A program made the translations under genes and the position numbers. A stretch of DNA of 64,000 nt from Candidatus Peribacteria bacterium (GTDB lineage: Bacteria > Patescibacteriota > Gracilibacteria > UBA1369 > LOWO2-01-FULL-3): the NCBI GenBank assembly GCA_943357285.1, contig CALRGJ010000002.1:1-64000 (forward strand). The letters are read 5' to 3'. The notes beneath the pieces were generated by a model. The model made no database searches, had not been told where the DNA came from, and saw only the letters and a list, made by a program, of their open reading frames with translations. Within the stretch, counting starts at the first letter, position 1; the number at the start of each line of letters is the position of its first letter. This document shows, piece after piece, positions 44,985 through 53,523 of this stretch.

Positions 44985-45565
44985 TTTGTTGTGGTATTAT
45001 TTTCTAAATAATCTTTTATTTCAGGGTCTATATTCGTACCTCCATCTTTCTTATATAAATCTATCAATTCCTGAACTTTATTCTTGTCTCCTTGATTGAG
45101 GTAGCATCTTGCAGCGTATTGTATGTATTCCACTCCTGCTTGTCCAAATGCTTCGTAGGGCTTAATGTAGTACTTTTCGGAGTTACCACATTCACCAACG
45201 TCTGAATATATTGCTCCAAGATTGAGCCAAGAAGCAGAGGATACTTCATAGTAATTAAGTGATTTCTTCAGTGTGCTAATTGCTTCATCAATTTCTCCGA
45301 GTCTGCGTTCAGCTTTTGATTTCTCAAGAAACCAATCTACTGGTGGCTTATTGAGATCAGAATATTCTTCAGGCATTTTCTCTCCCTCTTTGAGTTTCAA
45401 AGGGGCGAAGTTTTTTATTTTCTCATCGTAAGTTTTAACTGTTTCTGTCAGCTTGGTTTTCTGCTCTGGAGTGAGACTTTCCAATTTAACTTTATAGGTT
45501 TTGGCACAACCAATGAAAGTTAGAGTGGTTAGGGCGATTGCTAGAAATAAATATTTTCTATTCAT
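44981..45565 (-). CDS. TPR-containing lipoprotein
   Basis: A 194-residue prolipoprotein (MNRKYLFLAIALTTLTFIGC, lipobox FIGC, Cys20). The mature part is helical with two to three TPR-like repeats (AERRLGEIDEAISTLKKSL, SASWLNLGAIYSDVGECGNSE, YIQYAARCYLNQGDKNKVQE). I start at ATG 45565 because it gives a standard lipoprotein signal; an earlier in-frame start at 45592 is possible. It precedes the 478-residue SLH protein gene with overlapping stop and start, so it may help assemble that protein. Confidence 0.82.
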   Translation of the reverse strand: MNRKYLFLAIALTTLTFIGCAKTYKVKLESLTPEQKTKLTETVKTYDEKIKNFAPLKLKEGEKMPEEYSDLNKPPVDWFLEKSKAERRLGEIDEAISTLKKSLNYYEVSSASWLNLGAIYSDVGECGNSEKYYIKPYEAFGQAGVEYIQYAARCYLNQGDKNKVQELIDLYKKDGGTNIDPEIKDYLENNTTTK

Positions 45566-45621
45566 AGTGGTGGAGTTAAGTTCACTTATCATTGTACTCA
45601 GGTTTAAAAAAAATTAAACAC

Positions 45622-45656
45622 AAAAAAGAGCCGCACACTTTCGTATGCGGCTCTTT
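45622..45656 (-). terminator. Terminator of the main S-layer gene
   Basis: Hairpin AAAGAGCCGCA/TGCGGCTCTTT with a 10-nt loop and six T on the minus strand, 43 bp after the stop of the 1511-residue gene. Confidence 0.9.
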
Positions 45657-45698
45657 CACAATTTCTATAAATTGTACGAACGAATATCTAAGAGAGAA

Positions 45699-48600
45699 TT
45701 ATCTGCTCAAAGTATTCTGAATACCTGTAAGAACATTTCTTACAAGGTAACCATTTGTCCAATCGGTAGTTGTTGTAGCGTGAGAATTATCTGAGTTGTC
45801 TGACCAAACGAAGTTGAAGCCAGTACCAACTAGAGCTGAGTTAGCTGTAAGTGCTCCAGCTGTAGGATCAGTAACAGCAAAGTCTAGTTCATTAGAGAAC
45901 GCTCCATTGTCGTTTATATCGAAGTAAACTTTTGTACTTGCACCTGCTCTCAATCTGTAAGTAAGCTTAGCAGCTGATGTAGAATTACATCCTGCATATG
46001 TGCTCGCAGTAGTAGCAATAGCAATCTTTAAGTCTGTAGAAAGGTTATAAGCACCACTTCCATCAACATCGATGAACAAGTAGTCACCAACGTCTGTACA
46101 ATCAGCAGTTGAAGTATCACCCTTTAGGTAGATATTTCCTGGAATGATTGCATCTGCAGCAAAAGTTGCAGTAGCAGCAGTTGCAGCGAATGCTGTCTCA
46201 GTAGCTGCATCATATGCAGCATTTCCATTAAGGTCTAGGTACAAAGATGTATTGTTAGCAAGACGAGCTCTGATTACAACGGCTGTACCGTTTGCAGTAG
46301 CAGCAGCTGTTTCACCACTTGTAGCTGTAGAAGTTCTCAATCCACCAACAGCTAAGTTAGCTGCGCTAACTGAGTCGTATGAAATGTATGAAGAAATTGA
46401 ATCACCAGAAGCAGATCCAGATACATTTGCTCTTACAATGTATGTATCAGCACCACCAGCTGAAGTAACAGATTCGTCAGAAGCACTCTTATCCCAAGTA
46501 ATGTAGATTACATCGCTTGTAGCTGAACCACCTTCTGTAGCGAGGTTAGAACCTCCAAGTTTCAAGTTTGAACCAATAGAGTTTCTGATAGAAACGCTAG
46601 CTGTAATATCAGTGTCTCCCTTCAATACCTGTAAGTTATTTACTGTGATACCAGTAGAGAAGTTAGTATTGATAGCAACACGTTTCAAAGCAACAGCAGC
46701 ACCTGCGTCTGCAGTAACCTTAAATCCGTAGATATCTCTCTGACCATCTAGTAATGAAGTGCTAAGACCAGCAGCAGCAGTAACAGTTGGCAATGTTTTT
46801 CTTACAACAAATTGCTTAACTTCTGTTGCAGCAGCTGTAATAGTTACTCCATCGTAAGATTTTGTCTCAGATGAAGACTCTCCAACAGCCTTAAATGTAT
46901 TAGTAGCGTCTTGGTATTCACTTAGACCAACGTGTAATACAGCTCCAGTAATAGCACCACCAGCAATGCTGTTTACGTCAGTGTAAATAGAAATGTAAGA
47001 ACTTGCGTCTTTTGGAACATAGAATGTAGCTCCTGAGAAGCTAGCTTTACCAGAAGAAAGAGTACCTGTCTGTGTTTGTTCTACACCAGCAGCATCTTTG
47101 TATTTAACTGTAATCAATTGAACATCATTCTGAGTAGATGTATCTCCAGATGGAGCATCTGCGAAGTTTGAACTAGCGAATACAGTAGCACCGTCAGTAT
47201 CCATAACTACGTCGAATTTCTGAACTGTGTAAGCCTCGTTTACAGCTGTAAACTTATACTTAGCCATCAAAACGCTTGATTGACCAGCAACTGCAATGGC
47301 AGCATCTGGAGAACCTTCAGCCTTCATTGAAATTGAACCAGCAGCAGCAACAGTCATATAAGCGTCAGGAGTAGCTCCAGCAGGTGTAGTTGTATTAACA
47401 GTGTTTAAAGTAGCACTAACTGTAGCAGTTACAGAATTAGACTGACTGTCGCTAGCCGTAACGTCGCTGCTAGCCATAGTAGCCATAATGTATCTTGTTG
47501 CAGAAAGAGTATTCTTCAAATCAACAACGATTTTGTAATTTTCTGTATGACCAGATTTAATTACTTCGCTAAGATTCTGGAATTCAGCTTTGTAATAACC
47601 TTCGCTTCCGATAGTTCCCACTAAAGTCATTCCTACTGGACCAGCAACTTTAGCATTACCTTTGTAAAGGTAAACTTTGTCGATAACTGTATTAGCAGCA
47701 GTATCTCCGTATGAGCTATTGAAAGTAGTATTTGTATCAGCACCTAAACGAGCAACAACCTTAGAAACAGTTACGTCTCCAGAGTTTGAAGCTGTGTATG
47801 AAGTACCAAGAAGGTCAACTAATTGTTGTCCCTTAACAAAAGTCTTTGAAACAGGTACTGAAGACTTTGTTACTGTAAGAGAAGTAGCTGTGATAGTTTG
47901 TGTCTTACCAAAAAGGTTACCACCAACTATATCACCTGAGCTTAGATACTCATTAGCATCGTTATCCTTCACGTAGTTTGTACCAGTGAAGTCGAAACCA
48001 AATTTGTATGCATTAGCAGCAGTAGCTGAAGTATCAACATCAGCCTTCAATGCAAGATGTCTTGTCTCAGCATTTATATCGAAATCGTCTGAAGCAAGAT
48101 TGTATCCAGTTGGAGTAGCAACAGAGTAAATTACAGCTCCTGTGTCTGTATCAACAAGTTTCAAATTCTTGATTTTTCCGCTTGAAAGTGAAGCATCCCA
48201 AACAATAGTGAAGACTTCGCTATTAACGATAGTTCCACTGTTTTTTGGAGTAACTTTTGTAATAGTAGCACTAGAAACCTCATCAACTAACAAATAAACA
48301 CCTGAAGCAGTCTTTATGATGTCACCAACTCCTACATTTGGAGTTGTAGCATCAGAAATAGCTGTACCAAAAGTAACCTGAGTTCCCTTAGTTACGGCTT
48401 GACCAGAATCTGCCTCTAAAGCACCTGCAAGATCAGAACCGTCTGAACTAGCTGTCTGCTCAAGAATCAAATCGTAATCCTTGAAAGTAATGCTTCTATC
48501 AGCAGTAACGCCGAAGCTGAAGAATGAAGTCTGTGTTGTGTTCTTAGCAATATCTCCTGCTACTGGACCATTATCAGCAAATGTAACTGCACCTGCTTGG

Positions 48601-50234
48601 AAAGATCCGTTTGAAGGACATGTGTTTGAACCAGCACCTAAACAATATGCTGAGCTTGAACCGAAGTTATTTGTGATATATGCTCCGAAAGTATATTGAG
48701 CATCTTCTGCCATAATGTCTCCAGCTTCTTCGATGTATAGCCTTACAGTATCAGTAGATTTACCACCTGTAGTGTCAGCATAAACATCAAATGTGCGGTT
48801 CTGAGATTTTGTAATAGTGTATGGCTCGTCGAATTGAACAACAAGTTTATCACCTACAAGAGCCTCTGCAGCTCCCATTTCTTTACCAGAAACGCTTTCC
48901 TTAACAATGAAATTTTTCAAATAGCTATTTGAAATTGATCCGTTTTGAACCAAAGTAACTCCGTTGATAATTGCATTATTAGTACCAGCAGTTACCTTAA
49001 AACTACCAACTTTAGCAGCTGATTGTCCAAGAGTTGGTTTTGATAATGTAGCTCCGTTAGCAACAGTGATTGTAGAAACAACAGTTGTAAGAAGTTTTAC
49101 TTTTTCAGCTGTAACAGGAAGACCTGTAATTGAATCAGCATCAGTAGTTACATCTTCGTCGTTTGCAATTCCGAAGTAGTTTTCTTCACCACCAGTTACA
49201 GTACCTGTAGGAGTTGATGTAGATGTACCAGCAATATCACCCTTCAAAGAAACTTCTACTGATTCATTCTTTGCAATCTTGATGCCAAGATTTGAGAATT
49301 CAACAGTGTTATCGTCTGAAGAGATAGTCTTGCCAGATCTTAGACGAACTCCGTCTGCGTAAACATATACAGCAGTAAAGTCGTTTGTATCACCAAGTCC
49401 TGTACGTGTGAACTTGATTGAGCTGATAGAATCAGCAGCTCCGTTTGATTTGAATGTAAAAGAACCAAGATTTACACCAGAAGCTAATGCTGGAACTGAT
49501 GCCTCAACCGGAGAAGAATCTGAAACTGAGATATCAAGATCACCACCACCAGTTACCACTGGAGGAACTACAACCTCACCAGGTGTACATTCAGCTTTCA
49601 ATGTAGGAGCGTCTTTTGCAACGATCATCATTTTAGCTACTTCACCTCTAGTAATATCTTTTCCAGGTTTGAAAGTACCGTCTGCGTAACCTTTTGTAAG
49701 GCCGTAGCAGTAAGCTGTATAGATGTTGTTCATCCAAGCGTCTGCACCTGTGTAAGAAAGGTTAACGTCTGAAAGAGTTTTAGTCTTTGGAGTAGCAGGA
49801 GTTAGACCAAAAGCTGAAACGATAATTTTAGCAGCTTGAGCTCTGTTTGTAACGCCAACAGCGTCAAACTTTGGCTTCTCAGTAAATACATTAGCTTGTC
49901 TAGCAGCCTGTAGGGATTTATACCAATAGTCTGTAGATTTAACGTCTGTAAATACTCCAGATGGGAAAGCTTCTAAGCTTGTCATATTTAGACCAGCTGC
50001 AGCAGCAATCATCATAGCCATATCAGCACGAATTACGTTCGCGTCTGGCATAGCAGTTGTCTTTGTGAAAATACCAGCGTCCTTTGCCTTAACGTCCCAG
50101 CCCTCGGTTGTAAACCAGTGCTTGTCTCCGACGTCAGTAAATGGACTCTTTGCAAATGCTGCATTTGTAACAGCAAATGTTGAAAGGATTGCCACCAATG
50201 AAATTGATGCAATCACTTTTCTTAGATTACCCAT
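45699..50234 (-). CDS. Large S-layer protein with N-terminal SLH domains
   Basis: A 1511-residue exported protein, probably the main S-layer subunit. The signal peptide ends at AAFA-KSPF (about residue 29). Three SLH-like domains follow (FTDVGDKHWFTTEGWDVKAK, FTDVKSTDYWYKSLQAARQ, LSDVNLSYTGADAWMNNIYT..GYADGTFKPGKDITRGEVAKM, to about 210). The remaining 1300 residues are beta-rich, low in Cys, and contain EF-like Asp repeats late in the protein (LYLDLNGNAAYDAATE, LFIDVDGSGAYN, VYFDINDNGAFS), which probably bind calcium. It has a long leader and a strong terminator. Confidence 0.88.
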   Translation of the reverse strand: MGNLRKVIASISLVAILSTFAVTNAAFAKSPFTDVGDKHWFTTEGWDVKAKDAGIFTKTTAMPDANVIRADMAMMIAAAAGLNMTSLEAFPSGVFTDVKSTDYWYKSLQAARQANVFTEKPKFDAVGVTNRAQAAKIIVSAFGLTPATPKTKTLSDVNLSYTGADAWMNNIYTAYCYGLTKGYADGTFKPGKDITRGEVAKMMIVAKDAPTLKAECTPGEVVVPPVVTGGGDLDISVSDSSPVEASVPALASGVNLGSFTFKSNGAADSISSIKFTRTGLGDTNDFTAVYVYADGVRLRSGKTISSDDNTVEFSNLGIKIAKNESVEVSLKGDIAGTSTSTPTGTVTGGEENYFGIANDEDVTTDADSITGLPVTAEKVKLLTTVVSTITVANGATLSKPTLGQSAAKVGSFKVTAGTNNAIINGVTLVQNGSISNSYLKNFIVKESVSGKEMGAAEALVGDKLVVQFDEPYTITKSQNRTFDVYADTTGGKSTDTVRLYIEEAGDIMAEDAQYTFGAYITNNFGSSSAYCLGAGSNTCPSNGSFQAGAVTFADNGPVAGDIAKNTTQTSFFSFGVTADRSITFKDYDLILEQTASSDGSDLAGALEADSGQAVTKGTQVTFGTAISDATTPNVGVGDIIKTASGVYLLVDEVSSATITKVTPKNSGTIVNSEVFTIVWDASLSSGKIKNLKLVDTDTGAVIYSVATPTGYNLASDDFDINAETRHLALKADVDTSATAANAYKFGFDFTGTNYVKDNDANEYLSSGDIVGGNLFGKTQTITATSLTVTKSSVPVSKTFVKGQQLVDLLGTSYTASNSGDVTVSKVVARLGADTNTTFNSSYGDTAANTVIDKVYLYKGNAKVAGPVGMTLVGTIGSEGYYKAEFQNLSEVIKSGHTENYKIVVDLKNTLSATRYIMATMASSDVTASDSQSNSVTATVSATLNTVNTTTPAGATPDAYMTVAAAGSISMKAEGSPDAAIAVAGQSSVLMAKYKFTAVNEAYTVQKFDVVMDTDGATVFASSNFADAPSGDTSTQNDVQLITVKYKDAAGVEQTQTGTLSSGKASFSGATFYVPKDASSYISIYTDVNSIAGGAITGAVLHVGLSEYQDATNTFKAVGESSSETKSYDGVTITAAATEVKQFVVRKTLPTVTAAAGLSTSLLDGQRDIYGFKVTADAGAAVALKRVAINTNFSTGITVNNLQVLKGDTDITASVSIRNSIGSNLKLGGSNLATEGGSATSDVIYITWDKSASDESVTSAGGADTYIVRANVSGSASGDSISSYISYDSVSAANLAVGGLRTSTATSGETAAATANGTAVVIRARLANNTSLYLDLNGNAAYDAATETAFAATAATATFAADAIIPGNIYLKGDTSTADCTDVGDYLFIDVDGSGAYNLSTDLKIAIATTASTYAGCNSTSAAKLTYRLRAGASTKVYFDINDNGAFSNELDFAVTDPTAGALTANSALVGTGFNFVWSDNSDNSHATTTTDWTNGYLVRNVLTGIQNTLSR

Positions 50235-50261
50235 GTTTTATTTGGGTTAAGAAATAATGTG

Positions 50262-50285
50262 AAACAGATAAAGAAACAGATAAAA
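50262..50285. repeat. Tandem 12-bp direct repeat in the S-layer gene leader
   Basis: AAACAGATAAAG followed directly by AAACAGATAAAA (plus strand). On the coding strand this is TTTATCTGTTTC-type repeats about 30-50 nt before the S-layer ATG. The role is unknown; protein binding or mRNA stability are options. Confidence 0.7.
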
Positions 50286-50311
50286 GTTTGTATATATATT
50301 AAAGTTTTAAA

Positions 50312-50328
50312 CTCCTGATAGAAAGGAG
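50312..50328 (-). other. Small hairpin in the S-layer leader
   Basis: CTCCT (50312-50316) and AGGAG (50324-50328) can pair around a 7-nt loop. They lie between the terminator-like hairpin at 50331-50360 and the S-layer gene. Confidence 0.4.
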
Positions 50329-50330
50329 CC

Positions 50331-50360
50331 AAAAACAATCTTTGCCCTGTTAAGGATTGT
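50331..50360 (-). terminator. Terminator-like hairpin upstream of the S-layer gene
   Basis: Minus strand: ACAATC, 14 nt, GATTGT followed by TTTT. It could end an upstream RNA (the structured region at 50473-50606) or act as an attenuator in a long S-layer leader. Confidence 0.45.
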
Positions 50361-50472
50361 CATTTATTTTTAGTTTTTCCCGGTTTTCAAAGATCTAATA
50401 TGTAAATACTTTCTAATTGATGAGTAACCTCTTGAATAACCAAAATCGCACATCTATATCAATACTGCTTAC

Positions 50473-50606
50473 AAACCGCGGAGTCTGTCTCCTTTCGGTT
50501 TCTACATCTGTTAGGCTTCTTTTGCGGTCAGAGAAGAATTTATCAGACCGACTAGTCATCGTCAATTACATTTTGTAATTTCACTCCTGTTAGAGATGAC
50601 AAGTCG
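50473..50606. ncRNA. Structured RNA candidate upstream of the S-layer gene
   Basis: The gene-free stretch 50250-51068 holds three adjacent strong hairpins. Stem 1: AAACCG/CGGTTT with inner GGAG/CTCC (50473-50501). Stem 2: CGGTC/GACCG (50525-50550). Stem 3: CGACTAGTCATC/GATGACAAGTCG with one mismatch (50549-50606), holding an inner AATTACA/TGTAATT stem. No ORF or known RNA motif is recognised and the strand is unknown. Minus-strand transcription would reach the terminator-like hairpin and then the S-layer gene. I see nothing convincing in 50610-51050. Confidence 0.5.
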
Positions 50607-51053
50607 ATGTACACCTGAACGCTTCTTTTTCCGTGATTTAAGCCCTTTTAATCAGATTGAACGTTCGACTAATATAACTAATTTGATGGATTTTTGTTTC
50701 TAAAATATAGGTGACAGGGTTTTTAAATATGTTATTGCTACATTTTATATCATATGGTTGACGGATTGGGAAGTGTTTTTTAATTATTTGGCGAAAAAGC
50801 TTGCTTTGTGTATATTTTGATTGTCTTTATGGCTTAATTTAGTGATTTTTTTGGGGTATCTCTCTTCAAGAAATGAATAGCCAATTTGACAAGCTTTGGG
50901 TAATTTGGTGTGAGAAATGGGGTCTTGGAGTATTTACTGATTGGGATTTTGTGTTGCTTGGTTGTGGTGGGCATGGTGAAAAGGCGCCGATGGATAAGGT
51001 TGGCGTCAGATTGGAAATGTATAGGCGGAAATATTTTTAAAATTTAAATTTAG

Positions 51054-51062
51054 TGCTAGAAT
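51054..51062 (+). promoter_or_regulatory. Extended -10 promoter of the 51-kb glycosyltransferase
   Basis: TGC-TAGAAT (51057-51062) is preceded by an A/T-rich stretch (51030-51052). Six nucleotides separate the -10 box from ATG 51069, so the mRNA should be leaderless. Confidence 0.7.
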
Positions 51063-51068
51063 AAGCGC

Positions 51069-52475
51069 ATGAAAAGAATTTTACTGATTGGAAACTCACC
51101 ATTACCGGAAGAAAACACAGCTGTCAGACCTGCTGCGGCCCTAAGAACATGGCAGTTTTTGAAGGGTTTGGAGAGAGAAAATGCCGAAAGCGCGCATTTC
51201 CAGATCAGATTGGTTACCATAGATATGCCGGAATGTCGCGACCAAACTGCTGCAGATGAAAGCAGCGTTTTAGTGCAGCGTGAAGCCAAAAATTACGAGC
51301 ATTTCATTATTTCCAAGAATGACCCTGAAATTTCACAGAAAATACAGAGTTTACATGATGATTTTCACCCAGATGTGATTATTTCGGTGAATACTTACCC
51401 TTCTTATATAGCGGCGGGGCTGAAATCGCTCGCTCCCCTCTGGTCTGACCTAAATGGCTGGATCATGGCGGAAGCGCAGGCACAAGCCTTTAAAATGGGG
51501 TCTAATGACTACTTGGACCACTATTTTCAGATGGAAAAGCGTGTAATAGAAGCTGCCGATAAGCTTTCTGCAGTATCAAAGGCGGAAGCGGGAGCATTAT
51601 TGGGTGAAATTGCCGCATTTGGTAGGCTAAATAAGGAGAGTTTTGGCTACAAATTTGTGGAACATGTGCCAAATGGTACGGAATGGCTGGAAAGTGAGAA
51701 AAAAGACAGTGAATTAAGGCTTGTAGCCATTGAAAACCTACCAAAAGAGGCTTTTGTACTACTTTGGGTGGGCGGATATAATACTTGGGTGGACGAATTT
51801 ACCCTATTTAAAGGTGTAAATGAAGCCATGGCACAGTGTCCAAACCTCTATTTTGTCTCTACAGGAGGCCAAATCTCAGGATTAGATGGGCAAACATTCG
51901 AAAAATTCAAAAAAATGATAGAGGAGTCTGAATATAAGGATAGATTTGTGTTCTTGGGTTGGGTGGAGACGGCGGCAATGCCTGTGGCCTATGCTCGCGC
52001 GCAAGCAGGAATAAATGTGGACCGCAGATGTGTAGAAACGCTTACTGGTGCGAGAAATCGCATCAATGAAATGATGAAATTCGGTTTACCTATAATTACA
52101 ACGCGTGGCAGCGAAATTGCGGAAGAAATGGGACGAGTGGGCGCGGGAATGGCTGTGAAAAGCGGAGATCATGTGGGATTATCTGCAGCAATTGCAAAAA
52201 TTTATGGAGAATGGGAGGGAGGAGCCGATGAATTTAAGGCATATAGCAGGAAGGGTGTGGAATACATAGAATCTGAATGCAATTATAGTATGACTTTGGC
52301 GCCATTAGTGGAATGGTTGGAAAATCCGAGACCTGCACCGGACAGAGGCGTGAACGTGAAATTTGGTGGTGGTGCGAAGTGGATGTCTACGAAGGCACGC
52401 ATGGTATGGAGATATTTACGTGCAAATGGTTTCAAAAAATCTTTTCAAAAGTTTTTGCAGAAGGTAAAGGGGTAA
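51069..52475 (+). CDS. Glycosyltransferase, GT4-like
   Basis: A 468-residue GT-B-like protein. The N-terminal half starts MKRILLIGNSPLPEENTAVRPAAALRTW, which suits a glycogen-synthase-like acceptor domain. The C-terminal domain has the donor-binding features LLWVGGYNTWVDEFTLFKG, FVFLGWVE and RNRINEMMKFGLPIITT, and a basic C-terminal tail follows. The exact sugar is not readable. It lies inside the surface-layer region, so glycosylation of S-layer proteins or wall polymers is a reasonable inference. It ends at a strong bidirectional terminator. Confidence 0.82.
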   Translation: MKRILLIGNSPLPEENTAVRPAAALRTWQFLKGLERENAESAHFQIRLVTIDMPECRDQTAADESSVLVQREAKNYEHFIISKNDPEISQKIQSLHDDFHPDVIISVNTYPSYIAAGLKSLAPLWSDLNGWIMAEAQAQAFKMGSNDYLDHYFQMEKRVIEAADKLSAVSKAEAGALLGEIAAFGRLNKESFGYKFVEHVPNGTEWLESEKKDSELRLVAIENLPKEAFVLLWVGGYNTWVDEFTLFKGVNEAMAQCPNLYFVSTGGQISGLDGQTFEKFKKMIEESEYKDRFVFLGWVETAAMPVAYARAQAGINVDRRCVETLTGARNRINEMMKFGLPIITTRGSEIAEEMGRVGAGMAVKSGDHVGLSAAIAKIYGEWEGGADEFKAYSRKGVEYIESECNYSMTLAPLVEWLENPRPAPDRGVNVKFGGGAKWMSTKARMVWRYLRANGFKKSFQKFLQKVKG

Positions 52476-52485
52476 GGAGGGAGCA

Positions 52486-52520
52486 CAAAAAAAGCGCCCC
52501 TTTTTACGGGAGCGCCTTTT
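52486..52520. terminator. Bidirectional terminator
   Basis: GCGC-CCC/GGG-GCGC stem with A-runs and T-runs on both sides, between the convergent glycosyltransferase and MscS-like genes. Confidence 0.85.
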
Positions 52521-52545
52521 GGTAAGCTAATTTTTTGTTCCGATA

Positions 52546-53220
52546 TTAAAGTTTTTTCTCTAAACCTTCCAACCACTCAGCAGCTTTCTCCTTTCCACCT
52601 AAACCAAAAGCAATGCCTCCAGCTATAGCCATCATTGCGATGAAACCTGTGAATAAAGTCTGAACAAGAGCAGCAGCAATATTTAATTGAATCAAACTCG
52701 CCATCAAAGCAAAAATAATGATTGACCACTTAGCAGCATTTGCCAAGAAACGTGGTGAATGCATTTTCGCAGCTTTAACAGAACGGAAAACAATTTCATA
52801 AACGAAATTTCCTCCAACGAAACCAATCATCATTACCACTACGGCAATTACTACGTTTGGTAAGAATCCGGCAACTTGTTTCAAGAATTCGTTGATTTGT
52901 GACATTTGAAGAATATCTGCAACTGCCATCAAAACTACGATAATTAAGAACCATTTTACCAACCCTCCAATAATTCCACCGATACTAATTTTTCCAAAAG
53001 CTTTGAATGCATCATTTACTCCAAGCTTATCTAAAAGCTTGTCAACGCGTGTAAGCTCAATGAGCTTCTTGATAATTTTTGCCAAACTTGCTGCCACAAT
53101 AATACCGATAATCAGCACTAAAAGAGCCGCGATGAAATTTGGAAGAAAGTCTGTAACTTTGAGCAAGAGACCTTGCAAAGAAGCGGTTACAGCCTGTCTC
53201 CAGGTTTCAAAATACTGCAT
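52546..53220 (-). CDS. Mechanosensitive channel-like membrane protein (conserved TM helix type)
   Basis: A 224-residue protein with four to five hydrophobic helices. It has the repeat typical of the TM_helix (PF05552) group: LPNFIAALLVLIIGIIVAASLAKIIKKLIE, then LPNVVIAVVVMMIGFVGGNFVYEIV. It ends in AIAGGIAFGLGGKEKAAEWLEGL, which corresponds to the pore-helix and start of MscS. The MscS beta domain is missing, so it is a membrane-only member. It may form a small channel or modulate a full MscS protein. Confidence 0.83.
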   Translation of the reverse strand: MQYFETWRQAVTASLQGLLLKVTDFLPNFIAALLVLIIGIIVAASLAKIIKKLIELTRVDKLLDKLGVNDAFKAFGKISIGGIIGGLVKWFLIIVVLMAVADILQMSQINEFLKQVAGFLPNVVIAVVVMMIGFVGGNFVYEIVFRSVKAAKMHSPRFLANAAKWSIIIFALMASLIQLNIAAALVQTLFTGFIAMMAIAGGIAFGLGGKEKAAEWLEGLEKKL

Positions 53221-53334
53221 AGGAACGGGGTTAAAATATATTTTCCCGCCTAAGCGGGGTTTAGGTCCGAGGAGGACCTTTATTGATTAGGATTGTGCCA
53301 GATTGAAAGATTTTTTGCAAATAGAGGCGAAGCT

Positions 53335-53409
53335 TGGTAGCGCCAAGGGGAATCGAACCCCTATTGACGGCTTGAGAAGCCGCTGTCCTAACCATTAGAC
53401 GATGGCGCC
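53335..53409 (-). tRNA. tRNA-Glu (anticodon CTC)
   Basis: A 75-nt tRNA on the minus strand with acceptor GGCGCCA/TGGCGCT, anticodon stem GCGGC/GCCGT, loop TTCTCAA (CTC), T arm AGGGG-TTCGATT-CCCCT and encoded CCA. It reads GAG. Confidence 0.93.
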
Positions 53410-53421
53410 ATGAACGGTGAG

Positions 53422-53450
53422 ATTTTAGCGGAGGAATGACATGGAGGCAA
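53422..53450 (-). promoter_or_regulatory. tRNA-Glu promoter
   Basis: Minus strand TTGCCT (53450-53445), 17-bp spacer, TAAAAT (53427-53422). The -10 box ends 12 nt before the tRNA 5' end. Confidence 0.75.
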
Positions 53451-53459
53451 GCGCTATAT

Positions 53460-53500
53460 AAAAAGCTATCCCCGAGGATATTCCTCAAGGATAACTTTTT
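53460..53500 (-). terminator. Terminator of the giant SLH gene
   Basis: A long imperfect hairpin with arms AAAAGCTATCC and GGATAACTTTTT and a TCCTC/GAGGA core, ending in five T on the minus strand, 24 bp after the stop codon. Confidence 0.85.
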
Positions 53501-53523
53501 AGTTTCCAAGTCTCTTTTTGATT

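Noticed and set aside
46144-46506. Long open frames on the plus strand opposite the S-layer gene
   Set aside because: They are low-complexity antisense shadows of the Ala/Thr/Val-rich S-layer coding sequence, with no start signals or recognisable domains.
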